NCBI GenBank assembly: GCA_045538935.1
Contig: JAZQEI010000022.1
Location: 124,001 to 188,000 of the forward strand
From: RGIG3013 sp045538935
GTDB taxonomy: Bacteria; Bacillota; Clostridia; Oscillospirales; Acutalibacteraceae
Reading direction: 5' to 3'
DNA length: 64,000 bases
The translations under genes and the position numbers were made by a program. Position 1 is the first letter of the stretch; the number at the start of each line of letters is the position of its first letter. The notes below the pieces were generated by a model. The model had not been told where the DNA came from. It did no database searches and saw nothing but the letters and a program-made list of their open reading frames with translations. Shown piece by piece: positions 50,608-59,400 of the stretch.

Positions 50608-53373
50608 TTAGTTAAAGCCGAGTTCATCGCGCTTTCTTTTAATTTCGTCATCTATAATCTGTGAATAAGATTCTAATTCTTCGGCGGGAACACCTGAATT
50701 GAAGAATACTCTGTTCATAGCGTTAGAAAGGTGACGGGAAACGAAGTAGTTACCCGGAACTGCCGGAATTGCTACTAGTGTTTCGGCTTGCTTGTTTATA
50801 ACTGCAAGATCATCGGGGTCCCAAGCAAGTTTGTTAAATACTGCTACGTTAGCAGTTGTGGAACGCGACGATATACCTAAAATTTGCTCAATGGTTGTTG
50901 CATATTTGTAGTTAACTTCTTCAGAAGACCACCATTTTAAGAATTCCCAACAAGCTTCTGCTTTTTCTTCGTTAAGAATTATAGAGTAGGTTGTGGTAGA
51001 AGTTATTGTTCTGTCTAGTGTGCCGTCTTCCTTTTCGGTTGCAGGCATTAGTGCCATTCTCCATTTACCCTGAATTTCAGGAGCCGAAAGAGCTAACTGG
51101 TTACAGAACGCATAATCTGCAACTACAATAGGCATTTCACCTGTTCTGAAACGGTTTGCGGCGTCGAATGCCTTAGGTACAGAATAGTCAGTAAATAAGC
51201 TACATACAAAGTTGAATGCATCTATAGATTCTAGTGTGGTAATTTGGGTTGCGGTTAAATCATCGTTGTACATCTGGCCGCCCTTTTGATAGAGAACGGT
51301 CTGATAAAGTGTTGTGGGAAGACCAACCTCAAGGTTTTTCTTCTTTAAGGCCGACATTACCGAAATAACCTCGGTCCAAGTATTAGGAGCCTTAAGTTTT
51401 AGTTCTTCTAAAACGTCTGTTCTGTAATACAAAACTGTAAATGCTTGTGATTCGGGTAGACCGTACATTTTGTCGTTAAATGTAACCTGAATTCTGGTAG
51501 ACGGTCTAAAGCGAGTTAGAGTTTCTTCTAAGTCGTCAAAACGGGAAATATCTACAACAGCATCACGGAAGGCGTAGTTCATAACACTTGCTTCGTCTTG
51601 ACCTAATGCAATATCGGGGCCCTTGCCCGAAACAATTGCCATAAGCAGCGATGCTGTAACAAGCTTAACATTAACCTTTGTGTCGTGGTAGGGGTTGTAT
51701 TCACTTTCTACCAAAGCTCTTATAGTGTTCATTTGGGTCTGACCGGTAGATAACCAAACTGTTATGCTGTTTTCATCTTCGGTGTAGTTTAGATATTCGT
51801 CAGAGAAAGTACTGATGAACGATAAGAACTCGTGCTTTAAAGCACCCCAGAATGTTGGATTAGCAGCCTTTATTTCTCCCTCTGGAGCAGAAAGGGCAAT
51901 GCTGTCTAGCTGTAGTGGCTGATTTGTTGCCGACTGTAGCCAAGTTGTAAGGGAAGTAATGTTTGTTTTAAAGTTAGAAAGACGAGATGTCATTCTATAC
52001 GGGTCATCTATAAAATCTTCAAGCTGCGTTGCAAGGGTATCTAAAACCTTAGTACCGGTAGATGCACTGGACATCTCGGTCATAATGGTGTTATACATAC
52101 GCTCAAGATTTTCTTTTTCTGTTGCGAAAATTTCCATTACTTCGGGAAGATTTTCGTCAATCTTATAGTCACGGTAAGAGTCGGGGTCAGCTGTAGTAAG
52201 CATTATAATTCTGCGGTATGCGGTACTTAGGTTTTCTGCAGTATCGCTAATATCAGAAAGTAATGTTTTGTATTCGCCAAGAGCTGCTTCCATACGAATT
52301 GTATGCTTACCTTCGCTAAGCTCTATTAAAGCGGGCTTATCGCCTGCCATAAGGGTAACATTTTGATACTGTGTATCGTACTGGAAAGCTACCTCTTGGA
52401 ACTCAGAATAAGGAATTTTGTCGTCTATATAAATGCTTCTAAAGCTTGAAACACCTACATTTTGGTTCTGACGAGCCTTAAAAGTAAGAGCATAAAGGCC
52501 ATCTTCGGGAACAACTATTTCCCACTCAACAAACTGACCGGGTGTGTTAAAGTTAGTACCGCCGAATACGTTAAGGTTCTTAACCTTTATATCGTAAGGA
52601 GTAATTGTAGGAGAAGTCCAGTCGTTAGCACGAAGAATAGTTGTATCAGACTTGGTTAAAATATTCTCGGCTTCATAATAGATGGTCTCGCCACTGTATT
52701 CTTTATGTTTAAAGGAAGAGGAAACTTCGTTATAGGTAGGAATAGTCGGAACCTGTTTGAAAGTAATCTCGCTAAGTTCAATAGCTTCGTTATCCATATT
52801 AAAGGTAATAGCATTAACGCCTGCATTTAAGTAGAAATAAAGTACGCCACCGTAGTTACCTGCAATATCTTTTACGAAAACGGTTGTATCCTTAAAGATT
52901 TCTTCATTTTCGGGGACAATTTCGTTACCGCTGGTATCTCTATTGCCGATGTTGGTTTCTTTATACTGTCTTTTAAACTTAACCGATTCGGCCTCTTTAA
53001 ACTGATACTCACCATTAATTGCAATTTTTGCTATAGGCATAGTACCTCTACCCGCAATATTCTTGTAGGTAATTTGTAAAGCGTATAAACCCTCTTGCTC
53101 AACTACAAAGTTTGTAGTGAAGGCTTCACCGTCGTTAAGGGTTACTCTTTCACCGCCTGCAGCCAGAACAACGGCCTGAGCGCTCGGATATGCGGCGTCT
53201 TTTTTGCTTCTTTGAAAATTAAGGAATGAAAGCTTTGCGTGAGCTATGTCAACCGCTTCAACCTTTTCTACCTTGCCTAAAGTTGCTTTAGCCGGAGCGG
53301 CAAATGCTGCAACAGAAAATGCAGACAATGCAACTAAAAGAGCAAGTACACACGAAACTGCCTTTTTGAACAT
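50608..53373 (-). CDS. Multidomain extracellular solute-binding protein with carbohydrate-binding-like modules
   Basis: A 921-residue protein. The signal peptide ends AAFAAPA with no lipobox, odd for a Gram-positive binding protein. Residues about 40-210 and 225-395 are two beta-sandwich modules resembling CBM6/35 (EQEGLYALQITYKN and PEDGLYALTFKARQ, each with an IYIDD/IAING strand). A helical segment (about 400-485) follows. From about 533 a family 1 sugar-binding protein begins (ITVWLSTGQTQ, GKGPDIALGQDEA, LPESQAFTVLYYRTD, TWTEVISVMSAL). It partners with permease pair A. The helical part and modules may hold the protein on other surface components. Confidence 0.85.
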   Translation of the reverse strand: MFKKAVSCVLALLVALSAFSVAAFAAPAKATLGKVEKVEAVDIAHAKLSFLNFQRSKKDAAYPSAQAVVLAAGGERVTLNDGEAFTTNFVVEQEGLYALQITYKNIAGRGTMPIAKIAINGEYQFKEAESVKFKRQYKETNIGNRDTSGNEIVPENEEIFKDTTVFVKDIAGNYGGVLYFYLNAGVNAITFNMDNEAIELSEITFKQVPTIPTYNEVSSSFKHKEYSGETIYYEAENILTKSDTTILRANDWTSPTITPYDIKVKNLNVFGGTNFNTPGQFVEWEIVVPEDGLYALTFKARQNQNVGVSSFRSIYIDDKIPYSEFQEVAFQYDTQYQNVTLMAGDKPALIELSEGKHTIRMEAALGEYKTLLSDISDTAENLSTAYRRIIMLTTADPDSYRDYKIDENLPEVMEIFATEKENLERMYNTIMTEMSSASTGTKVLDTLATQLEDFIDDPYRMTSRLSNFKTNITSLTTWLQSATNQPLQLDSIALSAPEGEIKAANPTFWGALKHEFLSFISTFSDEYLNYTEDENSITVWLSTGQTQMNTIRALVESEYNPYHDTKVNVKLVTASLLMAIVSGKGPDIALGQDEASVMNYAFRDAVVDISRFDDLEETLTRFRPSTRIQVTFNDKMYGLPESQAFTVLYYRTDVLEELKLKAPNTWTEVISVMSALKKKNLEVGLPTTLYQTVLYQKGGQMYNDDLTATQITTLESIDAFNFVCSLFTDYSVPKAFDAANRFRTGEMPIVVADYAFCNQLALSAPEIQGKWRMALMPATEKEDGTLDRTITSTTTYSIILNEEKAEACWEFLKWWSSEEVNYKYATTIEQILGISSRSTTANVAVFNKLAWDPDDLAVINKQAETLVAIPAVPGNYFVSRHLSNAMNRVFFNSGVPAEELESYSQIIDDEIKRKRDELGFN

Positions 53374-53432
53374 ATTAGCTACCTCTTTACTGAAAAATTT
53401 TCCTTTAAAATCTATTTAAAATAAGTTTTTGC

Positions 53433-54851
53433 TTATTCTAATTTATCAATACCGGACCACAGCGAGTCAATCTCAGCTTGAGCGGCGTCCTTAACGGAGT
53501 CGATGAATGCTTGAGGAGATTTACCCTCAGAAATGCCGTAGTCGGTCCAGAACACGTTACTGTAGGTCCATGGGTAATATGTATCCCATCCCTCGCCTAC
53601 AGTTGTGTTGGCTCGGTTTACCATATCGAGCTCAATTTGTATTGAGTATTCATCGGAATGTCTGGTTTCCATTACCTGTTCTATGGTCTTGCGCCACGGA
53701 TACACACCATAATAGTCTTTAATAACCTGACACACACCGGTGAATATGGAATCTTTAACGGTGGTAGGAACAACCGTTATGCTTCCGGCGCCTGCGCGGT
53801 AAACGTAATCGTTTGCATTGGGGCCTATGGGGTAATATGCAAAGCCTATATCGTCTTCGGCGGTTAATACCCAACCTGCAGAGCCCTGCATGGCAATAAG
53901 TCCTGCATCCCAAAGGGAATCACCATTAGATTTTGGCGCGTAGCCTGCATCGTACAAATCTTTACCAAACTGAATACACTCTAAAACCTCGGGCGCGTTC
54001 ATATTAAACTGATACTTGCCCTCACCCATCTTTAAAATGGTGTTTGCATTATTAGACGAAAACCAAATGGCACTCTTTGCTTTATCAATACCGTAATACT
54101 GAGTTCCGCCTTCGTTGCGGGTCATGGTCTTGCAAAGTTCTTTAAATGTATTCCAGTTCCAGTTGTTTGCCTTTATATAATCGTGAGGGGTTTTAACATT
54201 AAACTTTTGGAACAAGCTTTTTCTAAAAGCAATGCCGCCACCCGAATTGTAAGCGTTATTTATGGCAAATGAAAGATAATAGTGCTTGCCTTTTAGTAGC
54301 AAAGCATCGTTAACAACTTTATCTACAAACATTTCGCTGTCCCAGTCAAACTGACCGTCTAAACACCTAGCATAACCGCTAAGCGCTGCCGACGGGAAGC
54401 CTTGGTCACCGGGGACGGCAACAATATCGGCAAATTTGGTGCCCGACATAGATTGTGTAACAAATGAGTTGTAGTACTTAATAGAGTCTGCAATGAACGG
54501 ATACTCTATTTTACAGTTGTACTTTTTCTCAATTTTATCTATAAGTTCAATTTCTTGCTTGTAGGTAGTAGAGGTTTTGTCGGGCTCGGCGCCTTTATCA
54601 CCCCAACTGGAGATTGTAACCGTGCTACCTTTAAAATCAAAATTACCGTTATTATTTTCTTGTTTAGAAGTTGTATCTTTGATACTGGTATTTTGGTCTG
54701 TGTTCTCACTCGATATGTCTTCGGTTTGAGAATAGGTTTCTTCGTCCTCCCAAACCTCACTGGTTACGGTTTGAACCTTTGTACAACCCACAGAAGAAAG
54801 TACCACAGCAAAGGTTAATATAAATATTAATATTTTACAGATATTTTTCAT
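53433..54851 (-). CDS. ABC solute-binding lipoprotein, paralogue 1
   Basis: A 472-residue extracellular sugar-binding lipoprotein, family 1. It has lipobox SVGC with C23, an acidic Ser/Thr linker to about residue 70, then DFKGSTVTISSWGD and the body with FADIVAVPGDQGFPSAALSG, TWNTFKELC-like and AGWVLTAEDDIGFAYYPIGP. It is about three-quarters identical by eye to the next upstream gene, so a tandem duplication. It has its own promoter; the spacing between SD and ATG is long (13-15 bases of AT repeats), which may lower translation. Confidence 0.9.
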   Translation of the reverse strand: MKNICKILIFILTFAVVLSSVGCTKVQTVTSEVWEDEETYSQTEDISSENTDQNTSIKDTTSKQENNNGNFDFKGSTVTISSWGDKGAEPDKTSTTYKQEIELIDKIEKKYNCKIEYPFIADSIKYYNSFVTQSMSGTKFADIVAVPGDQGFPSAALSGYARCLDGQFDWDSEMFVDKVVNDALLLKGKHYYLSFAINNAYNSGGGIAFRKSLFQKFNVKTPHDYIKANNWNWNTFKELCKTMTRNEGGTQYYGIDKAKSAIWFSSNNANTILKMGEGKYQFNMNAPEVLECIQFGKDLYDAGYAPKSNGDSLWDAGLIAMQGSAGWVLTAEDDIGFAYYPIGPNANDYVYRAGAGSITVVPTTVKDSIFTGVCQVIKDYYGVYPWRKTIEQVMETRHSDEYSIQIELDMVNRANTTVGEGWDTYYPWTYSNVFWTDYGISEGKSPQAFIDSVKDAAQAEIDSLWSGIDKLE

Positions 54852-54904
54852 TATATATATATTACTCTCCTTACCGTACTTTTAAATTTGCAAAAAACGG
54901 ATAA

Positions 54905-54933
54905 ATATTACTGATTTATTCGGCTTTTGTAAA
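54905..54933 (-). promoter_or_regulatory. Internal promoter in front of solute-binding paralogue 1
   Basis: Minus strand TTTACA, 17 bases, TAATAT (54905-54910), in the 166-base gap between the two paralogues. Confidence 0.6.
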
Positions 54934-54953
54934 CCTAAAATTAAACGGTGTCT

Positions 54954-54980
54954 CCCCGCCCGAAATTTCTTCGGGCGGGG
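54954..54980 (-). terminator. GC-rich hairpin between the two solute-binding genes
   Basis: CCCCGCCCGAA pairs perfectly with TTCGGGCGGGG (11 bp, 5-base loop), the strongest stem in the locus. No U-run follows on the minus strand. It may be an RNA end stabiliser that raises expression of the upstream binding protein, as described for intercistronic hairpins in sugar operons, rather than a full terminator. Confidence 0.6.
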
Positions 54981-55017
54981 ATATTATTTAGTTTAGATTA
55001 GTTAAATTAACTTAAAA

Positions 55018-56421
55018 TTAATCTAACTTTTCAATACCGGACCAAAGTGAATCGATTTCTGCCTGAGCAGCATCCTTAACGGAGTCGATGAATGCTTGAG
55101 GGGATTTACCCTCAGAAATGCCGTAGTCGGTCCAAATAACATTGGAGTAGGTCCAAGGATAATATGTAGACCATCTGTTAGCTGTAGAAGCACGCATAAC
55201 GGTATCTACATGAAGCTCTAAGGAGTATTCGTCAGAGTGACGGTTCTCTAGAGCTTGCCGAGGAGTTTTTCTCCAGGGCTGTACAGAGTAGTAGTCAGAA
55301 ATAACTTGGCAGATGCCTTCGAAAACAGAATCCTTAACAGTTGTAGGAACAATTGTAAGACCTAACTCGCCGCCTTCGTAAACATAGTCGCTAGCGTTAG
55401 GACCAATGGGATAATATGCATAGGCAATATCATCTTCACCGGTTAAGCCGTACCAAGTTGTAGAGCTCATAGCTACTAAACCTGCATCCCATAAAGATGA
55501 ATTGTTGGACTTAGGTGCATAACCCGCATCGTAAATATCCTTTGCGAACTGGATACATGCAAGTGCTTCGGGAGTGTCAAGATTAAACTTGTATTTACCA
55601 TCGTCTAACTTCTTAACATACTCTACATTGTTAGAAGTAAACCAGATAGCGCTCCTTGCGCTCTCTAAGCCGTAGTACTGTGTGCCGCCTTCGTTACGGG
55701 TCATAGTTTTGCAAAGCTCTTTAAAGGTATCCCAAGTCCAGTTGTTTGCCTTTATGTAGTCGTGAGGTGTTTGAACACCGAACTTTTTAAATAAGCTCTT
55801 TCTGAATCTAATACCGCCACCTGCGTTACTACCCATATTCATAGAGAATGCAAGGTAATAGTGTTTACCCTTAAGTAAAAGAGCATCGTTAACGTAACGG
55901 TCAATAAACATTTCGTTGCTGAAATCGAACTGTCCGTCAAGGCAACGTGCATAGCCGCTAAGTGCTGCAGACGGGAAGCCTTGGTCACCGGGAACCGGCA
56001 CGATATCTGCAAACTTTGTACCTGCCATAGACTGAGTTACAAAAGAGTTGTAATACTTAATAGAGTCAGGAATGCAAGGGTACTCAAAGTTACAGTTGTA
56101 CTTTTTCTTAATGTCTTCTATAAGCTTAACTTCTTGCTTATAGGTGCTAGAGGTTTTGTCGGGCTCAGCGGGTGAAGACCAGCTGTGAATAGAAAGTGTA
56201 GTGCCCTTAAAATCGAATACGCCGGGCTTTTCGGGGTCTTTTGATGTTGTGGGGCCTTGGCTACCGGTTTCGGTAGATACGTCAGAAGTTTGGGTATCGT
56301 CACCCTCTTCTTCTTCCCAGGTTTCACTGGTAATGGTTTGAACAGTGGGGGTACAACCTACAGCCGATACGATCATAAGTATGGCCATAAGAAGTGTTAA
56401 AAGTCTAATGACATTTTTCAT
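55018..56421 (-). CDS. ABC solute-binding lipoprotein, paralogue 2
   Basis: A 467-residue lipoprotein paralogous to the gene downstream. It has lipobox AVGC at C23, an acidic linker EEEEGDDTQTSD, then FDFKGTTLSIHSW and the same family 1 fold. It shares GYARCLDGQFD, YYNSFVTQSM, NEGGTQYYG and a virtually identical last 45 residues with paralogue 1. Differences cluster at the binding-site strands (ITVVPTTVKDSIFTG against LTIVPTTVKDSVFEG), allowing a distinct ligand. The SD GGAGAGGG precedes ATG. Which permease pair it serves is unknown. Confidence 0.9.
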   Translation of the reverse strand: MKNVIRLLTLLMAILMIVSAVGCTPTVQTITSETWEEEEGDDTQTSDVSTETGSQGPTTSKDPEKPGVFDFKGTTLSIHSWSSPAEPDKTSSTYKQEVKLIEDIKKKYNCNFEYPCIPDSIKYYNSFVTQSMAGTKFADIVPVPGDQGFPSAALSGYARCLDGQFDFSNEMFIDRYVNDALLLKGKHYYLAFSMNMGSNAGGGIRFRKSLFKKFGVQTPHDYIKANNWTWDTFKELCKTMTRNEGGTQYYGLESARSAIWFTSNNVEYVKKLDDGKYKFNLDTPEALACIQFAKDIYDAGYAPKSNNSSLWDAGLVAMSSTTWYGLTGEDDIAYAYYPIGPNASDYVYEGGELGLTIVPTTVKDSVFEGICQVISDYYSVQPWRKTPRQALENRHSDEYSLELHVDTVMRASTANRWSTYYPWTYSNVIWTDYGISEGKSPQAFIDSVKDAAQAEIDSLWSGIEKLD

Positions 56422-56435
56422 AATTTCCCTCTCCT

Positions 56436-59400
56436 TTAGTTTTGTTCGGTGTTAGTGTTAGTATTTGTATTGTCCACACCCTCAGCAGATTCACCGTCAT
56501 CTGCTTCATCGGGTTTTGGTGCTAAGATTATGCCCTTCTTCTTTAATATAAGAAGTGTTGTTATACCGCCTACTAAAACTACTGCGGCAACTATTATAAC
56601 TATTATTAGCCAAATAGGTGTGCCAGAAATAATCTGGTAGGTTGTAACGGTTTTCTTCTTACGCTTAGAAGAGGTTTGGTTGTCTTGCTTAGACGAGGTA
56701 TCTTCTGAGGTTTCAATTTCGCTTGAAGAAATAATTTCTTCGATTACCGGGTTTTCTGCACGGTATTTGTTTGCCTCAAAATCCATATCAAACTCGGTTG
56801 AAGAATCGAGTGACTGGAAGTATTTAAGCATTGTATCGTTTAAGCCCTGGAAGATATTCTTGCTACCTGTGGCCTCAAAGTTACGCTTACTCCAGTTAAT
56901 TATGGGAGTCCAACGAATGTATGAAGACCAACCTGTGCCGGTACCGTCGGTAAGGGTCATAACAAATCTTATCTTATCGCCGGCCTTAACAGCCCTGTTT
57001 ATTGGTGTGTACGAATAGGCCGACTTGTAGAACTCTGTACTGGTTACTAAAGTTTCGTCGTTGTGCATAATCTTAATTATTGCACCGGCCTCTTCGGTTG
57101 TGGCATTAGAGAAGGTCACCTTACCTTCGCTAATTTGAATATAACCGTCGTGCTCAATTGTAAGTGTGCGTGAGAGTGCTGCGTGCTTGCCGTTGCCATC
57201 CATAAACCAAGTGTAGTCTTTGGCTATACCAAGCTGACCTGAGGAGGTGTCACGCCACATACCAAACTCTGCAAACCAGTTTGCTATTGGACGCCAATTA
57301 TAATTTTCGTTGTCGTACGAAATCTCATAAGACCAGTAAGGACTAATTTGATACTGTGTAGTCCAGTCAGATACAGGGTTGAATCTCTTCTTATCTTTAG
57401 TTACAGACTCAGGATCAACCAAAACTACCGAGGTATTACCAAGCGGAATTAAACCTGAGCTTGTGGCAATAGGATTGCCGTCTTGGTCAAATGTCTTCAT
57501 GAACAACTGGAATTCTATTTCGGAGCCTGTGCCAATATCTAACTCTAAACCGGTAAAGCTAAATGTTCTGTTCTCGTTATGAACGTGAGCCCAGTCGCCT
57601 TCAAGTGGCCAAATAGTTTCACCATTAAGCTGAATTCTGAAATAATAATGGAAGTACTGTGTACCTATTACATTACCATTCTCATCTTTTACCTCATTCA
57701 CAAACTTGTTCGGTGCAGGTGTACCGGTAAACCTTGCTGTACCGGTTATTGGCGATACAAATCTCCAAGACAAACCGTTGGATCTAAATGTAGAGGTATT
57801 TGTAGCAGAATCGGTATCTATCTTGTTGTAAATCTCACCTGTAGCTTGGCTGCCTGCTGAAGAAATATGATAACCTTCGTTATCGTCACCCATTAGGTAA
57901 TGGTTCCAAGACCTTTTGTAATTAGGAACAGGTCTTGTTGAGAAGGTATCAGTAGAGCTAAGTGCACCAGATGGATCATTTTCGGTTGATTTGTAGGTTA
58001 GAAGTTCAAAATTCCATCTGCTTTCAACCGGATTATGCGGACCGTCATATGCAGATTCACCATAGGGGTTGTAATTGTGTATTGCATAAACGTCTGCCTG
58101 AGCATCGGGTGATAAGAAACGGCTCTTACCTGTAAATTTAACTACAGGGAACATCATATTAACTGTTACTGTATCGGTGTTAACATCGGAAGCATAGATT
58201 TCTACCTTTAAAGAATCGCCTTTGTTTAAGCTGATTTCGTAAAGCGGGAAGTCTATTGCGTCGCCACCGGTAAAGTCTATAACATGCCATTCTTCGTGAG
58301 CCGGCCATACAACAGTATCGTTAAGGGTAATTCTTGCATGTAGCTTACCGTTATCGGTATTTGCATTCTCGGTTATGAACGACCAAAGCATATCGGCATT
58401 GAACTTAGAAGGAGCAATAAACTCAACGCTAGTGCCGTAGAAATCGGTGCCGTCGTTTTTAAGAACTGCCTTAAGACCTGTGGTTGCAAACTTATAGCCT
58501 GTATTTAACATACCATTATTATACATGTAACGATCTTGTGTAGAATCGTAATAGTTAACCGGCTCTAAGGTTGCTGGATCAGAAGAATTAAATGTATTAA
58601 AGTTCCAAATTTTTAACGGGTGTAAATATTCGCCCGTGTATGCGCTACCCTTATATGGGTCATCGTTATGCGGATAGAAAGCTTCGTCGGTTTCTAGGTT
58701 GCCAACCTTGTGGTCGCCAATAACTGCAACGCTAGGTGCACCAAAGGCTATTGTTTGGTCGGTTTCTGAGAAGATTTGAAGCTCTACTACATCGCCTACT
58801 GCGAGAGAGGTTTCAATAATTTCTACACCAAGCGAGCCATCGGCAGCGGTGTCGGTCCAGTCTTGTACAACTGTGCCGTTTACTAAAGCTCTAACCTTAG
58901 CAACACCGTTAGGCTTAAAGTATATGTTAGATAAACCGCCTACGGGTAGGTCTAACTTTAACGATACGCCTGTGTTGGCCTTTAAGGTTGCTACAACCTC
59001 GCCTGTGGCAAAGTTAAGTGCTACAGAAGAATCGGAATTTGCAAGAACGCGTGTATCGGCATTGTAGTTTTCAAGTTCTGTTTGGTTATAAGAAGAATCT
59101 AACGCAAAGAACTCATATCGGTTGCCCATTAAGTTTACAACTACATCTTTACCGTTTACTGTTTTAGGTTCATAAAGAGCAGGACCGAATACATCCATAT
59201 AGCCCTTCTGAGCAGGAATTGAATTGGGTACCTTGTAAACTGTAGGTGAGCCGATATCGAGTGTTACTTTATTGCCATTGTTAGAAACAGCGTACTGTAA
59301 AACAATCTCTTTACCCGCAACAGCAGAAACTAAAACTACGGGAACTTTGTCGTTGCTAGAGCTATCTTTTGCATACCAGCTACCGTCAGAAGGCCATACA

